Shown in pieces: positions 9,142 through 17,251 of a DNA stretch of 64,000 bases (its first letter is position 1; each line of letters starts with the position of its first letter). The notes under the pieces are model-generated. The model made no database searches, was not told the DNA's origin, and worked only from the letters and a program-made list of their open reading frames with translations. Source of the DNA: Streptomyces sp. NBC_01335 (GTDB lineage: Bacteria > Actinomycetota > Actinomycetes > Streptomycetales > Streptomycetaceae); assembly GCF_035953295.1 (NCBI RefSeq), contig NZ_CP108370.1, positions 7,859,001 to 7,923,000 of the forward strand. Reading direction: 5' to 3'. Both the position numbers and the translations under genes were made by a program.

Positions 9142-11316
9142 ATGACCGAGAGCACGACCATCCGCTGGGAAGAGTCCGACGACCACGTCGTCACCCTCGT
9201 CCTGGACGACCCCGACCAGTCCGCCAACACCATGAACGCCGCGTTCATCGACTCGCTGGACGCCGTCGCGGCGCGGCTCTCAGCCGCCCGCGACACCCTG
9301 CGCGGCGTCATCGTGACCTCCGCCAAGAAGAGCTTCTTCGCCGGCGGCGACCTGCACGACCTGATGTCCGTCACCCCGGAGACCGCCGGCGCCTCCTTCG
9401 AGGCCGGGATGCGCGTCAAGCGCTCCCTGCGGATCCTGGAGACCCTGGGCAAGCCGGTCGTCGCCGCGATCAACGGCGCGGCTCTGGGCGGCGGTTACGA
9501 GATCGCCCTCGCCTGCCACCACCGCGTGGTGCTGGACGTGCCCGGCGCCCGCGTCGGGCTCCCCGAAGTCACTCTGGGCCTGCTGCCGGGCGGCGGCGGA
9601 GTGACCCGCACGGTACGGATGTTCGGGGTGGCCGACGCGCTGCGGAAGGTCCTCCTGGAGGGCGCGCAGTACGGACCGGTGCGCGCCCTGGAGGCCGGAC
9701 TGGTCGACGAGATCGCCGCCGACGCCAGCGAACTCCTTAGCAGCGCACGGGCGTTCATCGACAACCACCCCGTGTCCGCGCAGCCCTGGGACGCCCCCGG
9801 ATACCGCATCCCCGGCGGCACCCCCGCGGAGCCCGCCTTCGCCGCCCAACTCCCCGCCTTCACCGCGATGCTGAAGAGCAGGACGAACGGCGCCCCCAGC
9901 CCGGCACCGCGCAACATCCTCGCCGCGTCCGTGGAGAGCTCCCAGACCGACGTGGACACCTCCTTCGTGGTGGAAGCCCGGTACCTGACCGAACTGGTCA
10001 CCGGTCAGATCACCAAGAACATGATCCAGGCGTTCTTCTTCGACCTGCAGGCGGTCAACCACGGCGCCGGCCGCCCGAAGGCCGTCGAGCCGCGCGAGGT
10101 GACCAGGGTCGCCGTACTCGGCGCGGGCATGATGGGCGCCGGCATCGCCTACTCCTGCGCCGCGGCCGGCATCGACGTCGTCCTCAAGGACGTCTCGGCC
10201 CAGGCGGCGGCGAAGGGGAAGAGCTACTCCGAGAAGCTCTGCGCCAAGGCCGTCGCGCGCTCCACGTCCACGCCGCACGAGGCGGAGGCCCTGCTGGCCC
10301 GCATCACCCCGACCGCCGACGCCCAGGACCTGGCCGGCTGCGACGTGGTGATCGAAGCCGTCTTCGAGGACACCGGCCTCAAGCACAAGGTGTTCCAGGA
10401 GGTCCAGGACGTCGTCGCCCCCGACGCGCTGCTCTGCTCCAACACCTCCACCCTGCCCATCACCGCCCTCGCCGAGGGAGTGGAGCGGTCCGACGACTTC
10501 ATCGGCCTGCACTTCTTCTCGCCGGTCGACAGGATGCCCCTGGTGGAGATCATCAAGGGCGGGAAGACGGGGGACGAGGCCCTCGCGCGCGCCTTCGACC
10601 TGGTGCGCCGGATCAGGAAGACCCCGATCGTCGTCAACGACTCGCGCGGATTCTTCACCTCCCGGGTCATCGGCCACTTCATCGACGAGGGCGTCGCGAT
10701 GGTCGGCGAGGGCATCGACCCGGCCTCCGTCGAGCAGGCCGCGGCCCAGGCCGGCTACCCCGCCAAGGTCCTCAACCTGATGGACGAACTCACCCTCACC
10801 CTCCCGCGCAGGATCCGCGAGGAGACCCGCCGGGCGATCGAGGCTTCGGGCCGCAGCTGGGAGCCGCACCCGGCGGACACGGTGGTGGACCGCATGATCG
10901 ACGAGTTCGGCCGCCCCGGCCGGTCCGGCGGCGCGGGCTTCTACGACTACGCGGACGGCAGGCGCACCGGGCTCTGGCCCGGGTTGCGCGAGCACTTCAC
11001 CGATCCCGCGAAGCAGCCCGCCGACCTGACCGGGATGAAGGAGCGGTTGCTCTTCGTCGAGGCGCTGGACGCGGTGCGCTGCCTGGAGGAGGGTGTGCTG
11101 GTCTCGGTCGCGGACGCCAACATCGGTTCCCTGCTCGGCATCGGCTTCCCGCCGTGGACCGGCGGCGTGCTCCAGTACGTCAACGGCTACGAGGGCGGCC
11201 TGCCCGGCTTCGTGGCCCGGGCACGCGAGCTGGCGGAGCAGCACGGTGAACGCTTCGCCCCGCCCGAGCTGCTGCTGCGCAAGGCCGAACTGGGCGAGAC
11301 CTTCACCGACTCCTGA
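9142..11316 (+). CDS. Bifunctional enoyl-CoA hydratase / 3-hydroxyacyl-CoA dehydrogenase
   Basis: The protein has 724 residues, as expected for a FadB/FadJ trifunctional-alpha-type enzyme. The hydratase/crotonase half lies at about residues 10-200 (SFFAGGDLHDL oxyanion loop, INGAALGGGYEIALAC, GLPEVTLGLLPGGGG). The NAD-binding dehydrogenase half starts near residue 320 (VAVLGAGMMGAGIAYS), with the catalytic His in FIGLHFFSPVDRMPLVEII and the C-terminal dehydrogenase repeat after that. It hydrates enoyl-CoA and oxidises the 3-hydroxy product; with the preceding thiolase it completes the beta-oxidation spiral. GGAGAAG precedes the ATG at 9142. Confidence 0.94.
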   Translation: MTESTTIRWEESDDHVVTLVLDDPDQSANTMNAAFIDSLDAVAARLSAARDTLRGVIVTSAKKSFFAGGDLHDLMSVTPETAGASFEAGMRVKRSLRILETLGKPVVAAINGAALGGGYEIALACHHRVVLDVPGARVGLPEVTLGLLPGGGGVTRTVRMFGVADALRKVLLEGAQYGPVRALEAGLVDEIAADASELLSSARAFIDNHPVSAQPWDAPGYRIPGGTPAEPAFAAQLPAFTAMLKSRTNGAPSPAPRNILAASVESSQTDVDTSFVVEARYLTELVTGQITKNMIQAFFFDLQAVNHGAGRPKAVEPREVTRVAVLGAGMMGAGIAYSCAAAGIDVVLKDVSAQAAAKGKSYSEKLCAKAVARSTSTPHEAEALLARITPTADAQDLAGCDVVIEAVFEDTGLKHKVFQEVQDVVAPDALLCSNTSTLPITALAEGVERSDDFIGLHFFSPVDRMPLVEIIKGGKTGDEALARAFDLVRRIRKTPIVVNDSRGFFTSRVIGHFIDEGVAMVGEGIDPASVEQAAAQAGYPAKVLNLMDELTLTLPRRIREETRRAIEASGRSWEPHPADTVVDRMIDEFGRPGRSGGAGFYDYADGRRTGLWPGLREHFTDPAKQPADLTGMKERLLFVEALDAVRCLEEGVLVSVADANIGSLLGIGFPPWTGGVLQYVNGYEGGLPGFVARARELAEQHGERFAPPELLLRKAELGETFTDS

Positions 11317-11469
11317 CCGTCCCGGGGACGGCGGCGCGCCCACCCCGACCGGAACGCACGAGGGGGATTCCCGCGCCCGCCCACCCTGCCCGGAGCGTCC
11401 GGCGGGGATTCCCACGCCCCGCCCACCCCGGACTCTCCCCCCTCTTCCTTCCGACCCGCGGAGGCCCCG

Positions 11470-13302
11470 ATGACAGCAGCACCCCGCACCACCGGCGACC
11501 TGCCCGACGCACCGGCCGACCCGACCCTGCCGCAACTGCTGGCCCGCAACGCACGCGAGTACCCCGACCTGCCGGGGATCTCCTGGCAGCCGGCGGAGAA
11601 GGACGGCGCCTGGACGACGTTCAGCTGGGCGGAGATCGAGGAGCACACCCGGAGCCTCGCAGCCGGCTACGGGGCGCTAGGCGTCCGCCGGGGAGACCGC
11701 GTCCTGCTGATGATGTCCAACCGGCCCGAACACTGGCTGTCCGACCTGGCGCTGGTCCGCCTCGGCGCCGTCCCGGTCAGTGTCTACGGCACCGCGGCCC
11801 CCGAGCAGATCACCCACATCGCCCGCAACTGCCGGGCCCGCCTCGCCGTGGTGGAGGGGACGGCCCAAGTGGCGCTGTGGGAACCGTTGCTGACCGACGC
11901 GGACACCCCGCTGGAGCGCCTGGTGGTGGCCGAGGAGGGTGCGGAGGGAAGCCACTTCCCGTACGCCGCCCTGCTCCGCGAACCGGTGCCGGAGCGGTTC
12001 GCCGAAGGGCTGGACGCCGCCCGACCCGACGATCCGCTGACCCTCGTCTACACCTCCGGCACCAGCGGGGAACCCAAGGGCGTAGTCCTGACGCATCGTC
12101 AAGTAATGGCGAATGCACTGGCGTTGGATGCCGTGGTGGAGCTTCCGCCGCATGTCGAGCACATCTGCTATCTGCCCTTCGCGCACATCGCCGAGCGGAT
12201 GCTGGGCATCTACCTGCCCTGCCACCGGGCCTCGCACGTCTACCTCTGCGCCGATCCGTCGGGCGTCGCCGCCGTGGTGCGCGAGGTGCGCCCCGCGCAG
12301 TTCTTCGGTGTGCCGAGGATCTGGGAGAAGCTCTCCGCCACCGTGCGGGGTCTCCTCTCGCTGATGCCGGCCGGGCAACTGGCCGTCATCGAGACGGCGT
12401 TCGAGGTGGCCCGGGCGCACGTCGGGTACCGCGAGCGGGGCGATGCGCCGCCCGCCGAGCTCGAAGAGCGGTACGGTCGCGTCCGCCAGGACGTACTGCT
12501 GCCGATGCTGGCCGCGGGCGGTCTGGACCGGGTGACCTGGGCGGCCAGCGCCTCGGCGCCCATGTCGGTCGACGTGGTGAGGTTCTGGGCCGGTTTCGGC
12601 ATCGTCATCATGGACGCCTGGGGGCTGACCGAGACCACCGGCGTGGCCACCAGCAACAGCCCCCGGGCCGGTTTCCGGCTCGGCTCGGTGGGACGCCCGG
12701 TGGAGTCCGTGGAGATCCGCCTCGCCGAGGACGGCGAGATCCTGGTGCGGGGCGCCTCCGTCTTCTCCGGCTACCTCCAGCCGGACGGATCGGTACGGTC
12801 CGCCCTGGACCCCGACGGCTGGCTGGCCACCGGCGACATCGGCCGGACGGACGAGGACGGCTACCTGTGGCTCACCGACCGGAAGAAGGAGATGATCGTC
12901 ACCTCCACCGGAAAGAACGTCTCGCCCGCGCTGGTGGAGAACGCGCTCAAGGAACACCCCCTGATCGGCCAGGCGATGGTGCACGGCGACAACCGCTCGT
13001 ACCTGGTCGCCCTGCTGGTGCTCGACGCGGAGGCCGCCCCCGTCTGGGCAGCGGCCCACGGCGTCGGGACGGCGGGGGGACTGGCCGCACTGGCCGAGCA
13101 CCCCGCCGTCCGGGCGGAGGTGGACCGGGCGGTGGACACCGCCAACTCCCGGCTCAACCGCAGCGAACAGGTCAAGCGGTACGAGCTGCTCGCCGAGGAG
13201 TGGGGCCCGGGAACCGGGGAGCTGACCCCGTCGCTGAAGATGCGGCGCCGGGTCATCCGGGACAAGTACGCCGACTCGCTCCTCGGCCTCTACCAGGGCT
13301 GA
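11470..13302 (+). CDS. Long-chain acyl-CoA synthetase (AMP-forming, FadD-like)
   Basis: This 610-residue adenylating enzyme should activate a carboxylic acid to its CoA thioester. The P-loop YTSGTSGEPKGVVLTH lies near residues 194-209, DAWGLTETTG carries the second AMP motif, and WLATGDIGRTDEDGYLWLTDRKKEMIVTSTGKNVSP the ADP/AMP-hinge and acceptor region. The layout resembles long-chain FadD15-type enzymes. The start has GCGGAGG upstream. The segment 12082-12132 has eight A/T-ending codons out of 17, unlike the rest of the gene. It is last in the rightward run and ends at a strong bidirectional hairpin. Confidence 0.93.
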   Translation: MTAAPRTTGDLPDAPADPTLPQLLARNAREYPDLPGISWQPAEKDGAWTTFSWAEIEEHTRSLAAGYGALGVRRGDRVLLMMSNRPEHWLSDLALVRLGAVPVSVYGTAAPEQITHIARNCRARLAVVEGTAQVALWEPLLTDADTPLERLVVAEEGAEGSHFPYAALLREPVPERFAEGLDAARPDDPLTLVYTSGTSGEPKGVVLTHRQVMANALALDAVVELPPHVEHICYLPFAHIAERMLGIYLPCHRASHVYLCADPSGVAAVVREVRPAQFFGVPRIWEKLSATVRGLLSLMPAGQLAVIETAFEVARAHVGYRERGDAPPAELEERYGRVRQDVLLPMLAAGGLDRVTWAASASAPMSVDVVRFWAGFGIVIMDAWGLTETTGVATSNSPRAGFRLGSVGRPVESVEIRLAEDGEILVRGASVFSGYLQPDGSVRSALDPDGWLATGDIGRTDEDGYLWLTDRKKEMIVTSTGKNVSPALVENALKEHPLIGQAMVHGDNRSYLVALLVLDAEAAPVWAAAHGVGTAGGLAALAEHPAVRAEVDRAVDTANSRLNRSEQVKRYELLAEEWGPGTGELTPSLKMRRRVIRDKYADSLLGLYQG

Positions 13303-13327
13303 GCCGGTCACCCAACGCCTTCGGTTC

Positions 13328-13369
13328 ACGCGAACGGGCGGTCCACCCCCATGGGCCGCCCGTTCGCGT
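13328..13369. terminator. Bidirectional hairpin terminator
   Basis: A 14-bp perfect stem (13328-13341 with 13356-13369, arm ACGCGAACGGGCGG) encloses a 14-nt loop, between the convergent acyl-CoA synthetase and acyl-CoA dehydrogenase genes. Confidence 0.85.
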
Positions 13370-13383
13370 ATGCCGGGGCCCGT

Positions 13384-14523
13384 TCAGAGGCCGTAGGTCT
13401 TGCCGATGACGTCCCGCTGGATCTCGCTGGTCCCGCCGTAGACCGTGGAGACCACCGCCGCCCGCAGGTGGCGCTCCATGTCGAACTCCGTGGTGTAGCC
13501 GTAGCCGCCCATCATCTGCATGCCCTCCAGTGCGGCCCGCTTGGCGAGTTCGGTCGCCTTCAGTTTGGCCATCGACGCCTCGCGCGGGAACAGCTTCTCC
13601 GGCTGGGCGTCGCAGTCCAGGGCCGTCTCGCGCACCAGCAGCCTGGTGCACTCGATCTCGGTGGCGAGGTCGGCGATCCGGTGCCGCAGCGCCTGGAAGG
13701 AACCGACCGGCCGGCCGAACTGCTCGCGTTCGCGGACGTAGGCCACTGTGTCGTCGAAGGCGCGGCGCGCCAGGCCCAGCATGTTCGCGGCCAGGAAGAG
13801 CCGCTCGTGGTTGAGCCCGGCCATCAACTGCCGCCACCCGCCGTCCACCTGGCCCACGACCGCGTCGGCGGGCAGCCGCACGTCGGTGAGGAACACGTCG
13901 TTGACCTCCCGGCCGCCCATGGTGTCGATGCGCCGTACCTCCACGCCCGCGGTGCCGGCGGGCAGATGGAACATGGTCAGGCCACCGTGCTTGTCCTCGC
14001 CCGTACGCGCCACCAGCAGGATGTGCCTGGCGCAGTGCGCGTTGGAGATCCAGGTCTTCTGGCCGTCGATCACCCATGTGCCGTCCGCCTGCCGGCCTGC
14101 CCGGCAGCGCAGCGCGCCGACGTCCGACCCGGCCCCCGGCTCCGACATGGCGATCGAGAGCACGTCACCGCGCACGACCTTGGAGAGCACCTCCCGCCGC
14201 TGCCGCTCGGTGCCGAACTTCTCGTACGCCTTCGCGGCGATGACGGTGGTGACGAAGCCCCCGGCCGGAACCATGCCGTACGAGGTCTCCTCCAGCACGA
14301 GGCAGGCGTCGGCGATCCCGCCGCCGGAACCGCCGTACTCCTCGGGCAGGCACACCCCGAGCCAGCCCAGGTCGGCGAGCCTGCCGTACAGCTCGGGATT
14401 GTGGGCTTCACGGCCGTCCGAGGTCAGCGCGGAGCGCTGTTCGCGGGTCCCGCACTCCCGTTTGGCGAAATCACGGATGGCCGCGACGAAATCGGCCTGT
14501 TCTGCGGTGAGGCGACTGCCCAT
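13384..14523 (-). CDS. Acyl-CoA dehydrogenase
   Basis: This second acyl-CoA dehydrogenase has 379 residues. Marks are LGWLGVCLPEEYGGSGGG, SIAMSEPGAGSDVGALRC, WISNAHCARHILLVARTGED, the helix RLFLAANMLGLARRAFDD, and MMGGYGYTTEFDMERHLR with VYGGTSEIQRDVIG. As in the first paralogue, the IYEGT glutamate is absent. GGAGG precedes the ATG. The gene is divergent from a TetR gene, and its promoter overlaps a 33-bp element that recurs upstream of the aldehyde dehydrogenase. It probably oxidises a different chain length or branch from the 6589 enzyme. Confidence 0.92.
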   Translation of the reverse strand: MGSRLTAEQADFVAAIRDFAKRECGTREQRSALTSDGREAHNPELYGRLADLGWLGVCLPEEYGGSGGGIADACLVLEETSYGMVPAGGFVTTVIAAKAYEKFGTERQRREVLSKVVRGDVLSIAMSEPGAGSDVGALRCRAGRQADGTWVIDGQKTWISNAHCARHILLVARTGEDKHGGLTMFHLPAGTAGVEVRRIDTMGGREVNDVFLTDVRLPADAVVGQVDGGWRQLMAGLNHERLFLAANMLGLARRAFDDTVAYVREREQFGRPVGSFQALRHRIADLATEIECTRLLVRETALDCDAQPEKLFPREASMAKLKATELAKRAALEGMQMMGGYGYTTEFDMERHLRAAVVSTVYGGTSEIQRDVIGKTYGL

Positions 14524-14542
14524 CAGGTCCTCCGGGATTCGT

Positions 14543-14575
14543 GATGATACTCATTGACGATAGTCGTTTCATCGT
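14543..14575. promoter_or_regulatory. 33-bp shared element, copy A (candidate TetR operator)
   Basis: The block reads GATACTCA, eight variable bases, then AGTnGTTTCATCGT. Its ends form a partial dyad (GATGA and TCATC). It starts 20 bp upstream of the acyl-CoA dehydrogenase ATG and ends 36 bp before the TetR start. The same block, at the same spacing, is found at 17012-17044. Confidence 0.6.
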
Positions 14576-14610
14576 CTCCAGGGGAGGGGTTCGCCGGTAT
14601 CGTGAACGCC

Positions 14611-15237
14611 ATGAGAACCGACACGAACGACCCGGAGCTCGCCCGGGCCGCCGCACAGCCGGAGCCCGAGGACCCCACCGCGCGGCGGATCCTCGACGGC
14701 GCGCTGGAGCAGTTCACCCTCCTGGGCCTGCGACGCTCCTCCGTGGACGATGTCGCCAAACGGGCCGGAGTCTCCCGTGTCACCGTCTTCCGGCGCTTCC
14801 AGACCAAGGACAAGCTGGTCGAAGCCACCCTGCTGCGCGAACTCGGCCGCTTCTTCCAGCGGCTGGACTCGGCGGTCGCGGCGCTGCCCACCATGGAGGA
14901 GCGGGTCGTCGAGGGCTTCGTGGTCGCCCTGCGCCACACCCGCGCCCATCCGCTCTTCGGCGGCCTGCTCCGCCTCGAACCCGAGCTCGTACTGCCCTAC
15001 TTGACCGTGCAGGGCGCCTTCACGCTCTCGGCCACCGTCACCTACCTGACGGCCCATCTGCGCCGCGCCCAGCAGGCGGAGGGGCGCCCGGAGGAGGACC
15101 CGCAGCCGGTCGCCGAGCTCATGGTGCGGGTCGCCGTATCCTTCCTGCTCAACCCCGCCAGCTGCATCGAGATGGACGACGAGGACCAGGCCCGGGCCTT
15201 CGCCCGCCGCTACCTGGCCCCGCTGCTGGACGCCTGA
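14611..15237 (+). CDS. TetR-family regulator
   Basis: The product has 208 residues from the ATG at 14611; a GTG at 14602 is an equally possible start, and neither has a strong ribosome site. The HTH covers about residues 24-70 (ALEQFTLLGLRRSSVDDVAKRAG, then VTVFRRFQTKDKLVEA), followed by an all-helical C-terminal domain. It is divergent from the acyl-CoA dehydrogenase and flanks the aldehyde dehydrogenase. Both of those genes carry the shared 33-bp element, so this is the most economical regulator of both. The ligand is unknown. Confidence 0.88.
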   Translation: MRTDTNDPELARAAAQPEPEDPTARRILDGALEQFTLLGLRRSSVDDVAKRAGVSRVTVFRRFQTKDKLVEATLLRELGRFFQRLDSAVAALPTMEERVVEGFVVALRHTRAHPLFGGLLRLEPELVLPYLTVQGAFTLSATVTYLTAHLRRAQQAEGRPEEDPQPVAELMVRVAVSFLLNPASCIEMDDEDQARAFARRYLAPLLDA

Positions 15238-15264
15238 CCGCCGCGCGGACCGCCGTACCTCCCC

Positions 15265-15312
15265 CGTACGCCGCACCCCCCGTACGCCGTGCCCGCCCCG
15301 TACGCCGTACCC
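15265..15312. repeat. Three direct copies of CGTACGCCG
   Basis: Copies lie at 15265-15273, 15281-15289 and 15299-15307 within C-rich spacers, between the convergent TetR and aldehyde dehydrogenase genes. No clear terminator hairpin is present here. Confidence 0.6.
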
Positions 15313-15322
15313 GCCCGGCCGG

Positions 15323-16828
15323 TCAGCGGCGCCGGTGCAGCGCCCGGGCGAGGCGCACGGCGCGTTCCCTGGTGGCGGCCGGCACGTCGAAGGAGGTCAG
15401 GGCGATCGGCGGGGTGAACCGCTGCACCGTCGTCGACTGCACGGAGGTGAAGCCGCGCAGACCCTCCTCGCCGTGGATCCGCCCGAAGCCGGAGTCCTGC
15501 GAACCGCCGAACGGCAGCGCAGGCACCGCGGCGAAGCCCAGCACCGAGTTGACCGACACCGCCCCCGCGCGCAGCCGGGCCGCGATCGCCGCGCCCTCCC
15601 GCCCGCCGCGGCAGAACACCGCGGCCCCCAGGGCGTAACGCGAGGCGTTGGCCCGCTCCACCGCCTCGTCCACGTCGGTCACCGGGTTGATCGCCACGAC
15701 CGGGCCGAAGGTCTCCTCCGTCATCGCCGAGGCGTCCTCCGGTACTCCCGTCAGCACCACCGGCGCGACGTACGGCGCGCGGACCGACTCGGGCCCGCCC
15801 AGCAGGGCCCGCGCACCGGCCGAGACCGCACCGGTCACGTGACGTTCCACGATCGCGACCTGGCCGGGCAGCGTCATCGGGCCGTAGGCGGCGTCCGCCT
15901 CGACGCCCGTACGCAGTGCCCCGGCCTTCTCGACCACCCGTCGGCACAGCTCCTCGTGGATCTCCCGCACCGCGTAGACCCGTTCCACCCCCGCGCAGGT
16001 CTGCCCCGAGTTGCTCAGCGCGCCCCACACGATGGCGTCGGCGGCGGCGGCGAGGTCGGCGTCCGCGGTGACGATGACGGCGTCCTTCCCGCCGCACTCG
16101 GCGAGGAACGGCGTCAGCGTCTCGGCGCACACCGCCATCACCTTGCGGGCCGTCCCCGGCGAACCGGTGAACGCCAGCTTGTCGACCCCCGCCCTGGCCA
16201 GTGCGTCCCCGGTGGCCGCCGCGCCGGTGACGGTGGTGAGCAGCCCGGCGTGCTCGGGCACGGCCGCGTCGAAGAGCCCGGCCAGCAGGACGCCGGTGGC
16301 GGGGGTCAGTTCGGACGGCTTGAACACCACGGCGTTCCCCGCGGCCAAGGCGTAGCCGATGGAGCCCATCGGGGTGTACAGCGGGTAGTTCCAGGGGCCG
16401 ATCACCCCGACCACGCCGAGCGGCCGGTGCACCAGTGAGGCCCGCTGGTGGACGGTGAACAGCCCGGTGCGCACCTTCCGGCGGCGCAGCACGCGTTCCG
16501 CGTTGCGGGCGGCCCACCCCAGGTGTTCCAGCGTGAGGACGACCTCCAGCGCCGCGTCGCCGGCCGGTTTGCCGGTCTCCTCGGCGATGGTGCGCGCCAT
16601 GGCGTCCAGGTCGGTGGCGAGCGCCTTCTTCCAGCGCACCAGGTGGTCGCGGCGCCGGGAGGCCGGAAGTGCGGCCCACCCCGCCTGCACGGCCCGGGCC
16701 CGGGCGGTCGCGCGGGAGACCTCTTCCGGCCCGTTCACCGGGTGTTCGGCGAGCGGCTCGCCGGTCGCGGGGGAGTAGGTGGTGAAGGTCGCGGCGCGCG
16801 GCGCGGCGGCCGGGGAGCTGTGGGTCAT
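15323..16828 (-). CDS. NAD(P)-dependent aldehyde dehydrogenase
   Basis: The protein has 501 residues, normal for the superfamily. It should oxidise an aldehyde to a carboxylic acid. VGVIGPWNYPLYTPMGSIGYALAAGNAVVFKPSE is the cofactor-binding block, AFTGSPGTARKV the Rossmann turn, the glutamate in FLAECGGKDAVIV the general base, and the cysteine in NSGQTCAGVERVY the nucleophile. It most resembles succinic-semialdehyde or alkanal dehydrogenases of actinobacteria. TGAGGAG precedes the ATG. Copy B of the 33-bp element lies 184 bp upstream. Its product would be substrate for the acyl-CoA synthetase. Confidence 0.93.
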   Translation of the reverse strand: MTHSSPAAAPRAATFTTYSPATGEPLAEHPVNGPEEVSRATARARAVQAGWAALPASRRRDHLVRWKKALATDLDAMARTIAEETGKPAGDAALEVVLTLEHLGWAARNAERVLRRRKVRTGLFTVHQRASLVHRPLGVVGVIGPWNYPLYTPMGSIGYALAAGNAVVFKPSELTPATGVLLAGLFDAAVPEHAGLLTTVTGAAATGDALARAGVDKLAFTGSPGTARKVMAVCAETLTPFLAECGGKDAVIVTADADLAAAADAIVWGALSNSGQTCAGVERVYAVREIHEELCRRVVEKAGALRTGVEADAAYGPMTLPGQVAIVERHVTGAVSAGARALLGGPESVRAPYVAPVVLTGVPEDASAMTEETFGPVVAINPVTDVDEAVERANASRYALGAAVFCRGGREGAAIAARLRAGAVSVNSVLGFAAVPALPFGGSQDSGFGRIHGEEGLRGFTSVQSTTVQRFTPPIALTSFDVPAATRERAVRLARALHRRR

Positions 16829-16954
16829 CGGGTCTCCTCAGGGGGAGTACGGGGAAGTGCGCGGGGAGTTCCGGGGGGCGACTGCTCCGGAACGGAGGGC
16901 GTTCCGGCGTGTCTCGTACGCGATCGGTGGCGTGTGGTCGTGCCGCTCGCGGCC

Positions 16955-16996
16955 GGCGGTCCGGAGCCTCAGGGTGGCGGTCCGGAACCTCCGGGC
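16955..16996. repeat. 21-bp tandem duplication upstream of the aldehyde dehydrogenase
   Basis: Units 16955-16975 and 16976-16996 both read GGCGGTCCGGArCCTCmGGGy. Apart from this and the 33-bp element, the 423-bp gap 16829-17251 shows no gene that I can support. Confidence 0.6.
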
Positions 16997-17011
16997 GGCT
17001 CCCCATGAGTC

Positions 17012-17044
17012 GAAGATACTCAAACTATTGAGTTGTTTCATCGT
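17012..17044. promoter_or_regulatory. 33-bp shared element, copy B (candidate TetR operator)
   Basis: It has the same conserved blocks and spacing as 14543-14575: GATACTCA, eight variable bases, then AGTnGTTTCATCGT. This copy also contains a perfect inner repeat, ACTCAA-4-TTGAGT. It lies in the divergent gap between the aldehyde dehydrogenase and MFS genes, so it could serve either or both. Confidence 0.6.
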
Positions 17045-17251
17045 GCGTCAATACTCCGGACGCGGTGGGGCGGCGAGGTGTTCGGCTGGGCCGCACCCGG
17101 GAGGTCAACTGCGCTTTTTCGAACGGCTGATGACGGATCGCGCGGGTGTCCGAGGCACCCTTTCCCGGTGAGCCGTACCAAGCCGTCCGCGCGGTCGTGC
17201 GGTGCGGCCGGAAGGATGTCGCACCCGGACATTCCAGGCAATTCATCCATC

